From positions 1,550,001 through 1,614,000 of the forward strand of contig NZ_LR699119.1 in the NCBI RefSeq assembly GCF_902459485.1: DNA of 64,000 bases, written 5' to 3'. Position numbers and translations under genes: made by a program. Below the pieces are notes generated by a model. The model saw nothing but the letters and a program-made list of their open reading frames with translations. It was not told where the DNA came from and searched no databases. Below are positions 49,518 through 57,334 of this stretch, in pieces. The stretch is from Aquicella siphonis. GTDB taxonomy: Bacteria; Pseudomonadota; Gammaproteobacteria; DSM-16500. Position 1 is the first letter of the stretch, and the number at the start of each line of letters is the position of its first letter.

Positions 49518-50534
49518 ATGCTCCGATTAGTCATGCATAACTTCTGTCTGGCTCTGCTGCTGTTTCTGAGCTGCCAGGCAACACTCTCCTACGCTGATGA
49601 CGCGTTCGTGAACCGCAAGGACGTGCAGGAATTCATCCAGAAGATGGTCAAACAGCACAACTTTGACAAGCAGCAGCTGGTCACGATTTTCAGCGCGGTC
49701 AAACTCCGTCCCCAGGTCATCCGGCATATCAACAAGCCCCTGGAAAAAGAACCCTGGCGTCTTTATCAAATGCTGTTTGTCAATGAATGGCGCATAACCC
49801 ATGGCGTTGAATTCTGGAACAAGTATGCTGATGCCTTGCAGCAGGCAGAAAAAGTTTTTGGTGTCCCCGCCAGCATTATTGTCGCCACGATAGGCATAGA
49901 AACCCGGTATGGACAAAAAGTGGGGGAATACCGTGTCATAGATTCTTTAAGCAACCTGGCCTTCAGCGACTCCCCAAGAGCGGGGTTTTTCCGCAAGGAA
50001 CTGGAACAATACCTGTTGCTCACACGGGAAGAAAACCTGGATCCGATGAAAATCATGGGCTCCTATGCCGGCGCGATCGGGCAGCCACAATTCATGCCCA
50101 GCAGTTATCGCCACTATGCCGTGAATTTTTCAGGCACTGGCAGGACCGATTTAATGAATGACGAAGTGGATGTCATAGGCAGTATCGCCAATTACTACCG
50201 TAAACACGGCTGGGCCACTAACGAACCCGTGGCCGTGCAAGCAGTGGTCATGGGAGACCGCTACAATTATCTGATGCGTGACAGCCGTCCCAATCAGCCT
50301 TATAAATTATCCGAGCTCGCCAAATTTGGCATCGTTCCCAAGATCCAGGTCCAGCATGACAATCTCAAGGTGAAAGTCATTGAACTGGATAACCGCTACA
50401 GCAAGGAATACTGGCTGGGTTTCCGTAATTTTGACGTCATCAAACGCTACAATCAGAGTGACTTGTATGCCATGGCAGTCTATCAGCTGAGCTACTACAT
50501 CAAAACACTGAGGAATCGATTGAACAAGGAATAA
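49518..50534 (+). CDS. mltB: Lytic murein transglycosylase B
   Basis: MltB cleaves glycan strands in the periplasm. The 338-residue protein has a signal sequence (about 8-26). FLSC at 16-19 may act as a lipobox, although its -3 residue is Phe, so lipidation is uncertain. The catalytic Glu is E128 in ATIGIETRYGQKVG. SYAGAIGQPQFMPSSYRHYAV and SIANYYRKHGW are further family motifs. It lies 11 bases after mrdB. Confidence 0.93.
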   Translation: MLRLVMHNFCLALLLFLSCQATLSYADDAFVNRKDVQEFIQKMVKQHNFDKQQLVTIFSAVKLRPQVIRHINKPLEKEPWRLYQMLFVNEWRITHGVEFWNKYADALQQAEKVFGVPASIIVATIGIETRYGQKVGEYRVIDSLSNLAFSDSPRAGFFRKELEQYLLLTREENLDPMKIMGSYAGAIGQPQFMPSSYRHYAVNFSGTGRTDLMNDEVDVIGSIANYYRKHGWATNEPVAVQAVVMGDRYNYLMRDSRPNQPYKLSELAKFGIVPKIQVQHDNLKVKVIELDNRYSKEYWLGFRNFDVIKRYNQSDLYAMAVYQLSYYIKTLRNRLNKE

Positions 50535-50543
50535 AGGATTAAA

Positions 50544-51494
50544 ATGACCAGTTTCATTATTGCAGCGCGTCAAGACGGCGCGGCTTCTTTCTGTGCGTCT
50601 TCGGGGTCCCGCAACCCTGTTTCTGCGATATTCGCGTCGGCAGGAAAAATTTTTGTCTTGTTTTGCGTGGCCTTGCTTACCAGTTGCAGCCACATGAAAA
50701 AAAGTGACGGCCCGCCTGATTTTTACGTGGATGAAACCAAAATTCCCAACGCGGTCCCTAAACCCGAGCCGTTGGCCAAGTATGGCAATTACAAATCCTA
50801 TGTCGTACTGGGCAAACGTTATTACACTTTACCGACCAGCAAAAACTATGATGAAATCGGCACGGCTTCCTGGTACGGCACCAAGTTTCACGACCGCAAG
50901 ACATCCAGCGGCGAACCCTATGACATGCTGGGCATGACCGCCGCGCATAAAACACTGCCCTTGCCAACGTACGTTGAAGTCACCAACCTGAAAAATAATC
51001 GTTCCATCATCGTAAAAGTCAATGACCGCGGGCCTTTCGAATCAAACCGCATCATAGACCTTTCCTATGTGGGAGCCAAAAAGCTTGGCATGCTGGGTCA
51101 TGGAACCGCGAAAGTCAGGGTGAGAGCTATTAATCCCTATACGTTTGGCGGCAATGAACCCTTTTTCGCTGATGCCAGCCGCCCATCCGGGGCACAGCCC
51201 ATGCGTGTCAAAACCCAGCTTGCCGCCGCTTCGACCCGTTATGAAAACCCGTCATCCGCTTCGAGACAGATATACCTGCAAGTGGGCGCGTTCCGAAACA
51301 AAATGCATGCCGTACGCCTGCAACAGCAGCTCAGTTCATTATTCACCATGCCGGTCAGGATTCTCAATCCATCAGAAAATGGCAGTTTGTATCGTGTAAA
51401 AATAGGGCCATTCCAGGATATCGCCTCCGCGAACAGGCTCACACTCCGGCTGCGAGGAATGGGAATTACTCCGAATAAAACTTATGGTGCCTGA
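50544..51494 (+). CDS. rlpA: Septal ring lytic transglycosylase RlpA
   Basis: RlpA cleaves glycans lacking stem peptides. The 316-residue protein has a lipobox (ALLTSC), preceded by an unusually long region of about 33 polar residues before the hydrophobic core. A double-psi beta-barrel domain spans about 105-195 (GTASWYGTKFHDRKTSSGEPYDM and VKVNDRGPF with the catalytic Asp). A SPOR domain spans about 240-312 (YLQVGAFRNKMHAVRLQQQL). Its TGA overlaps the rseP ATG. Confidence 0.93.
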   Translation: MTSFIIAARQDGAASFCASSGSRNPVSAIFASAGKIFVLFCVALLTSCSHMKKSDGPPDFYVDETKIPNAVPKPEPLAKYGNYKSYVVLGKRYYTLPTSKNYDEIGTASWYGTKFHDRKTSSGEPYDMLGMTAAHKTLPLPTYVEVTNLKNNRSIIVKVNDRGPFESNRIIDLSYVGAKKLGMLGHGTAKVRVRAINPYTFGGNEPFFADASRPSGAQPMRVKTQLAAASTRYENPSSASRQIYLQVGAFRNKMHAVRLQQQLSSLFTMPVRILNPSENGSLYRVKIGPFQDIASANRLTLRLRGMGITPNKTYGA

Positions 51495-52852
51495 TGATCC
51501 ATTTGCTCATATCCATAGTCGGCATACTGATCACGATCATTTTCGTCATAGGAACACATGAGAGCGCGCATTTTATCGTCGCAAGATGTGTGGGCGTCAA
51601 AGTCCTGCGTTTTTCCATCGGATTTGGCAAGACCTTGTGGCGCTGGCATGACCGCAAAGGCACTGAATACGTCATATCGCTTATTCCGCTGGGCGGTTAT
51701 GTGCGCATGCTGGATGAAAGTGAAGGCAGCGTTTCCAGTGAAGAACGGCATATGGCATACAATACACAGCCATATTACAAAAAATTTCTTATTGTGGTCG
51801 CCGGTCCGCTCACAAATATTTTTTGTGCGTTAATCTTGTATTGGATAATTTTCATGATCGGGTTCACCACGGTGAAGCCGATGATAGGCACGGTCAATCC
51901 CGGCTCGATTGCCGCCCAGGCGGGCCTGCGAAACGGGCAGGAAATTATCCAGGCCGATAATCATGCTGTTTCTTCCTGGCCCAGCCTGATATTACGCCTT
52001 ATTGCTCACGCCGGCGATCAGGACCGCATGCAAATCACGGTTGCCAATCCGGATAGCCACACCCGGGAAACCCGTGTGCTGGATTTATCACACTGGCAAC
52101 TGGACGGATTAACGCCTGATCCCCTGGCAAGCATAGGCATCACGCCGTATACGCCTGACATACCCTTGGTCATTGGCACCATAGCCGATCGGTCTCCGGC
52201 GGCCAAATCAGGCCTGCTTCTGAACGACAAGATTCTGTCTATCAATCAGAAACCCGTTGCCACCTGGGATGAGTTCATCACGTTTATTCTGGAACACCCG
52301 GATAAAACCCTTGCGTTTACTCTGGAACGAAAAGGCAAAATCCTCACCATTCCGGTCACCACCGGGCACCAGCGCAACCTGTTATTTCAAAAATCCGGTT
52401 TTCTGGGCATAGGACCGCAATTCACCTGGCCTGCCGATCTGTTGAATAAAGTCCAATACGGACCTCTTGCCGCCATTCCGCATGCGTGGCGACAAATTTA
52501 TGATTTTACCTATTTCAATTTCCTGCTGGTCGGCAAACTCATCACCGGAAAGCTGTCGCTGCAAAGCCTGGGCGGTCCCATTACAATTTTCGATACCGCC
52601 GGTACCGCGCTGAATTACGGATTTCTCGCCTTCATTGGTTTTCTCGCCTTTCTGAGCATTTCCATAGGCGTGATTAACCTGCTGCCCATCCCCGGACTTG
52701 ATGGAGGACACTTGTTTTTGCAAACCATAGAATTCATCATCCGCCGGCCCGTGCCGGAAAGCATGTTGTCGGTGCTCTACCGTCTGGGTTTTTCACTGAT
52801 TATCGTGGTGCTCGCCATTTCGCTGGTCAACGATTTACTGCGCATGTATTAA
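51494..52852 (+). CDS. rseP: RseP-type site-2 intramembrane metalloprotease
   Basis: RseP cuts transmembrane anchors such as anti-sigma factors and signal peptides. The 452-residue protein has the zinc motif H22-E23-x2-H26 in the first membrane helix, two PDZ domains (about 125-205 and 218-290) and the second metal-binding motif in LPIPGLDGGHLF. The usual place of rseP is between dxr and bamA. Here it is coupled to rlpA at the end of a rod-synthesis operon. Whether another rseP exists elsewhere cannot be seen. Confidence 0.9.
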   Translation: MIHLLISIVGILITIIFVIGTHESAHFIVARCVGVKVLRFSIGFGKTLWRWHDRKGTEYVISLIPLGGYVRMLDESEGSVSSEERHMAYNTQPYYKKFLIVVAGPLTNIFCALILYWIIFMIGFTTVKPMIGTVNPGSIAAQAGLRNGQEIIQADNHAVSSWPSLILRLIAHAGDQDRMQITVANPDSHTRETRVLDLSHWQLDGLTPDPLASIGITPYTPDIPLVIGTIADRSPAAKSGLLLNDKILSINQKPVATWDEFITFILEHPDKTLAFTLERKGKILTIPVTTGHQRNLLFQKSGFLGIGPQFTWPADLLNKVQYGPLAAIPHAWRQIYDFTYFNFLLVGKLITGKLSLQSLGGPITIFDTAGTALNYGFLAFIGFLAFLSISIGVINLLPIPGLDGGHLFLQTIEFIIRRPVPESMLSVLYRLGFSLIIVVLAISLVNDLLRMY

Positions 52853-52989
52853 GTCATTTCAGTCAAAAGATTTCGATAATGCCCCATCATTTCACTCACA
52901 ACCGTGGTCTTAAAGCATGGTATAAAACCATACCTCTCCATTGAAGCTCTTGCCCTCTGCGCTCATTCCATCTATATTTCACCTGCACA

Positions 52990-53091
52990 TAGGGGAGCCT
53001 GGAGCCAGGCTGAGAGGTCCCGCCGGGGACGACCCTAAGAGCCGGAAACGAGCCGGCTCGCAACCTGATCCGGATAATGCCGGCGGAGGAA
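52990..53091 (+). promoter_or_regulatory. Thiamine pyrophosphate (TPP) riboswitch
   Basis: The conserved THI-box parts are present in order: AGGGGAGCC, GGCTGAGAGG, a variable stem, GACCCT, then AACCTGATCCGGATAATGCCGGCG. The ribosome site GGAGGA (53085-53090) is the 3' edge of the element and lies 4 bases before the GTG of the transporter gene. Ligand binding would therefore most simply hide the ribosome site (translational control). Upstream, ATGGT and ACCAT flank a TATAAA (52917-52931) that may be the -10 box. Confidence 0.95.
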
Positions 53092-53094
53092 GCG

Positions 53095-53850
53095 GTGAAA
53101 ACACCCGATATTACTCTTCATAATCTGACACTGACTTATGCCGGCACGCCGGTGTTCACCGATATCAATCTGCATTTGCCCGCCGGCCAATGGACCGCGC
53201 TGCTGGGCCAGAGCGGTATAGGAAAAAGTTCACTGTTGCGCGTCATCGCGGGGCTCGCCACTCCGGCCGGGCAACTTCAAGGCAAAGTCAGCGCAGACAA
53301 CGGGCTGCCCGTCAGTAGTCAAATCGCTTACATGGCACAGTCTGATTTACTTCTGCCCTGGATGACCGTATTGGATAATGCCGCCCTGGGCGTAAAACTG
53401 CGCGGAAAAAAAAATGGCGGCGCGCCAAGACAGCGTGAACAAGCCCGGTCTCTGCTGGAAAAAGCAGGCCTGGGAGAGTCATTGCATCTCTATCCGCGGC
53501 AATTGTCCGGCGGAATGCGTCAACGTGTCGCTCTGGTGAGAACCCTGATGGAAGATAAACCAGTGGTCTTGATGGATGAACCGTTTTCAGCCCTGGACGC
53601 CATTACCCGGTTTAAACTGCAAGCGCTGGCCGCGGACTTATTAGAAAACAAGACGGTTTTATTTATTACCCATGATCCTGGCGAGGCGCTGCGGCTGGGT
53701 CACGTCATATATATCATGCGAGGCCGGCCAGCGGGATTAAACCTGGCCGCAGCGCCGCGTGCGCCTCTGCCGCGCGACCCTGCAGATCCGGAAGTGACAA
53801 GCCTGCAATCCTTTCTTTTCAACGAATTGACACGCGCGGCGGGAGAATAA
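53095..53850 (+). CDS. thiZ: Thiamine-precursor ABC transporter ATPase
   Basis: The ABC ATPase has Walker A (GQSGIGKSSLLR), Q-loop (MAQSDLLLPWM), signature (LSGGMRQRVAL), Walker B (VVLMDEPFSALD) and the H-loop (FITHDPGEALRLG). It is of the nitrate/taurine/ThiZ type. The GTG at 53095 with GGAGGA is chosen because the in-frame ATG at 53077 lies inside the conserved riboswitch core. The product has 251 residues. The TPP riboswitch and the ThiY-like binding protein downstream define its substrate class. Confidence 0.9.
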   Translation: MKTPDITLHNLTLTYAGTPVFTDINLHLPAGQWTALLGQSGIGKSSLLRVIAGLATPAGQLQGKVSADNGLPVSSQIAYMAQSDLLLPWMTVLDNAALGVKLRGKKNGGAPRQREQARSLLEKAGLGESLHLYPRQLSGGMRQRVALVRTLMEDKPVVLMDEPFSALDAITRFKLQALAADLLENKTVLFITHDPGEALRLGHVIYIMRGRPAGLNLAAAPRAPLPRDPADPEVTSLQSFLFNELTRAAGE

Positions 53851-53851
53851 G

Positions 53852-54598
53852 ATGAAATTATTCTTGCGCGGATTACTGATTTTCACGGTCCTGACACTTG
53901 TGTGGCAAGCCGCGGTGATGACAAGCCATATTCCTGATTATCTTTTGCCTTCACCATGGCAAATCTGGATCACGCTCTGCCAGTCCTACCCCCTGATTTT
54001 ATCTCAAGCCTGGCCCACCCTGCTCGAAACCCTGCTGGGATTCAGTCTTGGCATTTTATTCGGATGTCTGGCCGGATTAATGATTACCTTTTTCCGCCCG
54101 CTGCGAGCCTGGTTCTGGCCACTGCTGATCGTCAGCCAGGCTGTCCCTACTTTTGCAATTGCCCCTTTGCTGGTTATCTGGCTGGGATATGGGCTGGCCT
54201 CCAAGGTCGCCACCACCGTGCTGATGGTATTTTTTCCCGTTGCCAGCGCTCTGCATGACGGATTGCGGCACACGGAATCCGGCTGGCTGGACCTTGCCGC
54301 AACCATGAATGCCAGGCCCTGGCGGGTTTTTTGGCATATACGCCTGCCCGCGGCGTTACCCGCGCTCGCCTCCGGCATACGCATCGCGGCCGTTGCCGCC
54401 CCTGTAGGCGCAATCATTGGTGAATGGGTAGGCGCGAGCAGCGGGCTCGGGTACTTAATGATCAACGCGAATGCGCGCATGCAAATTGACATGATGTTCG
54501 CCGCCCTGACAGGTATCATGGTACTCGCTTTGAGTTTATATTATCTTGTTGACAGGCTGCTGCGCGCGCTGATCGCGTGGGACACGCCGCCAGCCTGA
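53852..54598 (+). CDS. thiX: Thiamine-precursor ABC transporter permease
   Basis: The 248-residue membrane protein has about six hydrophobic segments and the BPD_transp_1 domain of the SsuC/ThiX type. The coupling loop is seen in AATMNARPWRVFWHIRLPAALPALASGIRIA. The segment GAIIGEWVGASSGLGYLM is typical. It begins 1 base after the thiZ stop and is followed by the binding-protein gene. Confidence 0.9.
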   Translation: MKLFLRGLLIFTVLTLVWQAAVMTSHIPDYLLPSPWQIWITLCQSYPLILSQAWPTLLETLLGFSLGILFGCLAGLMITFFRPLRAWFWPLLIVSQAVPTFAIAPLLVIWLGYGLASKVATTVLMVFFPVASALHDGLRHTESGWLDLAATMNARPWRVFWHIRLPAALPALASGIRIAAVAAPVGAIIGEWVGASSGLGYLMINANARMQIDMMFAALTGIMVLALSLYYLVDRLLRALIAWDTPPA

Positions 54599-54647
54599 CA
54601 AGCGGCATAACGACATGACATCCTGAATGACTCACTGGAGAACCGAG

Positions 54648-55589
54648 ATGAAAAAAATTACCTTTCTTGTTTTATTTCTCTTAGCTTCCGTGATCCATGC
54701 CGCAGAACCATCGGGGCAAAAACTGACGGTCTTGCTGGACTGGTTTCCCAACCCTGATCATGCGCCGCTGATCATTGCCAAACAACAGGGTTACTTTCAG
54801 GAACAAGGCCTGGAGGTAGAACTGATAGGCCCGGCGGATCCCACTGACCCGCCCAAGCTGGTCGCGGCCGGCAAAGCCGATATCGGTATCACCTACGAAC
54901 CGGAATTCATGGAGCAAGTGGATGAAGGACTGCCCCTGGTAAGAGTAGGCACCTTGATAGACAAGCCTCTCAATTCGCTGGTCGCGTTAAAAGACACCGG
55001 CATCCAGTCGCTGGCGGACCTCAAAGGCAAGCGCATAGGCAGCAGCAACGGCGGACTGACAGGGGTCATGCTGAAAGTCATGCTGTTAAAAGCCGGCCTG
55101 TCGGACAAAGATGTTGAACTGACCAATGTGCGTTACAATCTCGCGCAAGCCCTGCTGACGCACAAAGTGGATGCCGTCACCGGCATCATGCGCAATTATG
55201 AAGTTCCCCTGCTGGAATCCGGCGACCAGAAAGTGGTGGCTTTTTTTCCTGAAGACAATGGCGTGCCCAATTACAGCGAGCTGGTTTTCATCGCTCATAC
55301 CAAAAACATACATGATCCGCGTTTTTCGCGTTTTCTTGCCGCCGTGAAAAAAGCAGTCGCCTACCTGGACAAACATCCACAGCAAGCCTGGGAAGGATTT
55401 GTCGCGCAATACCCCGAAGCAAACAATCGCGTGAATCGCGAGGCCTGGTTTGCTACAATGCCTTATTTTGCAGAAGACCCTGCGGGTTTTGACAGTAAAG
55501 AATGGCTACAATTCGCCGAATTCATGCAAAAGAACCAGTTAATCAAAAAAGTCCAGCCTGTGTCGCGTTACGCAGTCATTATCCGCTAG
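54648..55589 (+). CDS. thiY: ThiY/NMT1-like pyrimidine-binding periplasmic protein
   Basis: The ATG at 54648 is preceded by GGAG at 7 bases and starts a signal peptide (MKKITFLVLFLLASVIHA); an ATG 21 bases upstream adds a non-signal extension. The 313-residue product has the NMT1/THI5 signatures DWFPNPDHAPLIIAKQQGYF, the GPADPTDPPKLVAAGKADIGITYE block and SSNGGLTG. In ThiY these bind formylaminopyrimidine, a thiamine breakdown product; HMP is an alternative. With a TPP riboswitch upstream this indicates salvage of the thiamine pyrimidine moiety. Confidence 0.88.
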   Translation: MKKITFLVLFLLASVIHAAEPSGQKLTVLLDWFPNPDHAPLIIAKQQGYFQEQGLEVELIGPADPTDPPKLVAAGKADIGITYEPEFMEQVDEGLPLVRVGTLIDKPLNSLVALKDTGIQSLADLKGKRIGSSNGGLTGVMLKVMLLKAGLSDKDVELTNVRYNLAQALLTHKVDAVTGIMRNYEVPLLESGDQKVVAFFPEDNGVPNYSELVFIAHTKNIHDPRFSRFLAAVKKAVAYLDKHPQQAWEGFVAQYPEANNRVNREAWFATMPYFAEDPAGFDSKEWLQFAEFMQKNQLIKKVQPVSRYAVIIR

Positions 55590-55634
55590 CTGGAGTTTTT
55601 CACATGCGCCGCATATGAGCGTAAGGAAAAATCC

Positions 55635-57038
55635 ATGAACATGATGTACGCCCTGCTTGGATTGAATGTCAGCATGCTGATTATCCTGGCGTTTCTAACC
55701 GTCAGACAGCTTATGGCGAGTTCAAACAGCGAGCAAGCCGGTCAGCGTCTGGAAGAAAACCTGACGCAGCTCGCCAGACAAAACCAGATTACTGATCAGC
55801 AGCTGCGGGAAAACCTGTTGGTCAACTTCAATAATCTGCAACAGGCGATACTGGTCAAACTGAGCCATGCCCGTCTGGAACAGACCCAGCAGTCCGGCGA
55901 ACTCAAGGAACAATTGCAACAGGCTTTCGCCAGTCACCGCGCGCGCTTCGATGAGCGCCAGATGGACACACTGAAAGTGCTGCAGGATACCCTGCAAAAA
56001 GGCGTACAGGAAAACCGGCAGCAAGTGAAAGAATCCCTGACTGATTACGCGAAAGAATTAGGCGCGCGCGTGTCCCTTCTTGCCCAGACCACGGAAACAA
56101 AATTGCAGGAAATCAATCAGCAGGTTGAAAAAAGACTCGCCGAAGGATTCGAAAAAACCAATGAAACATTTGGTGACGTGATCAAGCGCCTGGCGTTGAT
56201 TGACGCCGCGCAGCGGAAAATTTCCGAATTATCGGACAGCGTGATGAGCCTGCAGGAAATCCTCAATGACAAACGCTCGCGCGGAACCTTCGGCGAAGTA
56301 CAACTGTCCGCCCTGATTCACAACATGATTCCCGAACAGCATTTCAGCTTCCAGCACACGCTAAGCAATCACCGCCGGCCGGATTGCGTGCTGTTTCTGC
56401 CCGAACCCAGCGGCAATATCGCCATTGACGCCAAGTTTCCCCTGGAAAATTTCCGGCTTTTGATTGATTCGTCCCTGCCGGACGCGGAAAGACAACAAGC
56501 GGAAAAGCAATTCAAAACTGATATACGCAAGCATATTCAGGATATTGCGGATAAATACATCATACCCGGCGAAACGTCAGACGGCGCTGTCATGTTTATT
56601 CCTGCCGAAGCCGTGTTCGCAGAAATTCACGCCCATCACGCCGACCTGGTGGATTTCGCACAAAACGCCAAAGTCTGGATGGTGTCCCCGACTACCATGA
56701 TGGCCATACTCACCACTGCCCGCGCCGTGCTGAAAGACGCCGCAACGCGCAAGCAAATGCATGTCATACAGAAACATCTGAATATGCTGGCCATGGATTT
56801 CGAGCGCTTCCAATCGCGTATGGACAATCTTGCGAAACGCATTGCCCAGGCGCACACCGATGTGGACCAGATCCACATTTCTTCCCGAAAAATCACCCAG
56901 CGTTTCGTTCAGATAGAAAAAGCCGACCTGGATGACCCGGACAGCGAACACCTTCTCATTCCTGATATTTCGCCGGAAATCCCTGTCAATGAAAATGGCA
57001 GCGGCGGTGATACGGACATTTCACAGCAATCTGCCTGA
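55635..57038 (+). CDS. rmuC: DNA recombination protein RmuC
   Basis: The 467-residue protein has an N-terminal membrane helix (about 6-24), a long coiled coil (about 30-200), and the RmuC nuclease-like core (about 205-400). This core contains LNDKRSRGTFGEVQLSALI, the IAIDAKFPLENF motif and VMFIPAEAVFAEI. It limits inversions at short inverted repeats in E. coli. It is followed by the second REP-like repeat. The tail after about residue 440 is acidic and variable. Confidence 0.93.
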   Translation: MNMMYALLGLNVSMLIILAFLTVRQLMASSNSEQAGQRLEENLTQLARQNQITDQQLRENLLVNFNNLQQAILVKLSHARLEQTQQSGELKEQLQQAFASHRARFDERQMDTLKVLQDTLQKGVQENRQQVKESLTDYAKELGARVSLLAQTTETKLQEINQQVEKRLAEGFEKTNETFGDVIKRLALIDAAQRKISELSDSVMSLQEILNDKRSRGTFGEVQLSALIHNMIPEQHFSFQHTLSNHRRPDCVLFLPEPSGNIAIDAKFPLENFRLLIDSSLPDAERQQAEKQFKTDIRKHIQDIADKYIIPGETSDGAVMFIPAEAVFAEIHAHHADLVDFAQNAKVWMVSPTTMMAILTTARAVLKDAATRKQMHVIQKHLNMLAMDFERFQSRMDNLAKRIAQAHTDVDQIHISSRKITQRFVQIEKADLDDPDSEHLLIPDISPEIPVNENGSGGDTDISQQSA

Positions 57039-57080
57039 TGAAACAGGTTTCAATTTCCCGTTCGCAGCGAGAAGCGCCAG

Positions 57081-57174
57081 GCCCTTAGAGACGGACGCTT
57101 CACGCCCTCCTCAGGGCAACGGGTTTAGTATTTTCCGTTCGTGGTGAGGGGCCGCGCAAGCGGCGTCTCGAACC
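57081..57174. repeat. REP-like palindromic intergenic repeat, copy 2
   Basis: This shorter version of the element at 27201-27318 begins GCCCTTAGAGACGG, has the CCTCCTCAGG block, and keeps the right arm CCGTTCGTGGTGAGG...GCGGCGTCTCGAACC almost unchanged. The centre (CCTGAGCTTGTCGAAGG in copy 1) is missing. It lies after rmuC. Confidence 0.8.
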
Positions 57175-57233
57175 CTGAACGGGATATACAACATGATTGC
57201 AAGAGCTTCTCCGCAAAAATCCCGCAACACATG

Positions 57234-57287
57234 TTAAGCATTCCTTAAGTCTTCTCTAAGAGTCTCTTAATCAATGCAATCTATACT
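57234..57287 (+). promoter_or_regulatory. Four TTAA-type half-sites at 11-bp steps plus -10 box (PmrA-like promoter)
   Basis: Half-sites GTTAAG, CTTAAG, TCTAAG and CTTAAT have their TTAA-type cores starting at 57234, 57245, 57256 and 57267, exactly 11 bases apart. TATACT at 57282-57287 is a likely -10 box, 48 bases before the gene at 57335. PmrA of Legionella and Coxiella binds CTTAAT-type direct repeats with this period upstream of many Dot/Icm effector genes. That this is a PmrA site is inference; no pmrA gene is in the window. Confidence 0.55.
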
Positions 57288-57334
57288 GTCCTCATTCAGA
57301 ACCATGACATCAATCACCATCAGGCGGCAGACAA

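Noticed and set aside
53077-53094. ATG at 53077 as the start of the transporter ATPase
   Set aside because: It lies in the conserved TPP-binding core (GGATAATGCC); the GTG at 53095 has the ribosome site and starts at the domain.
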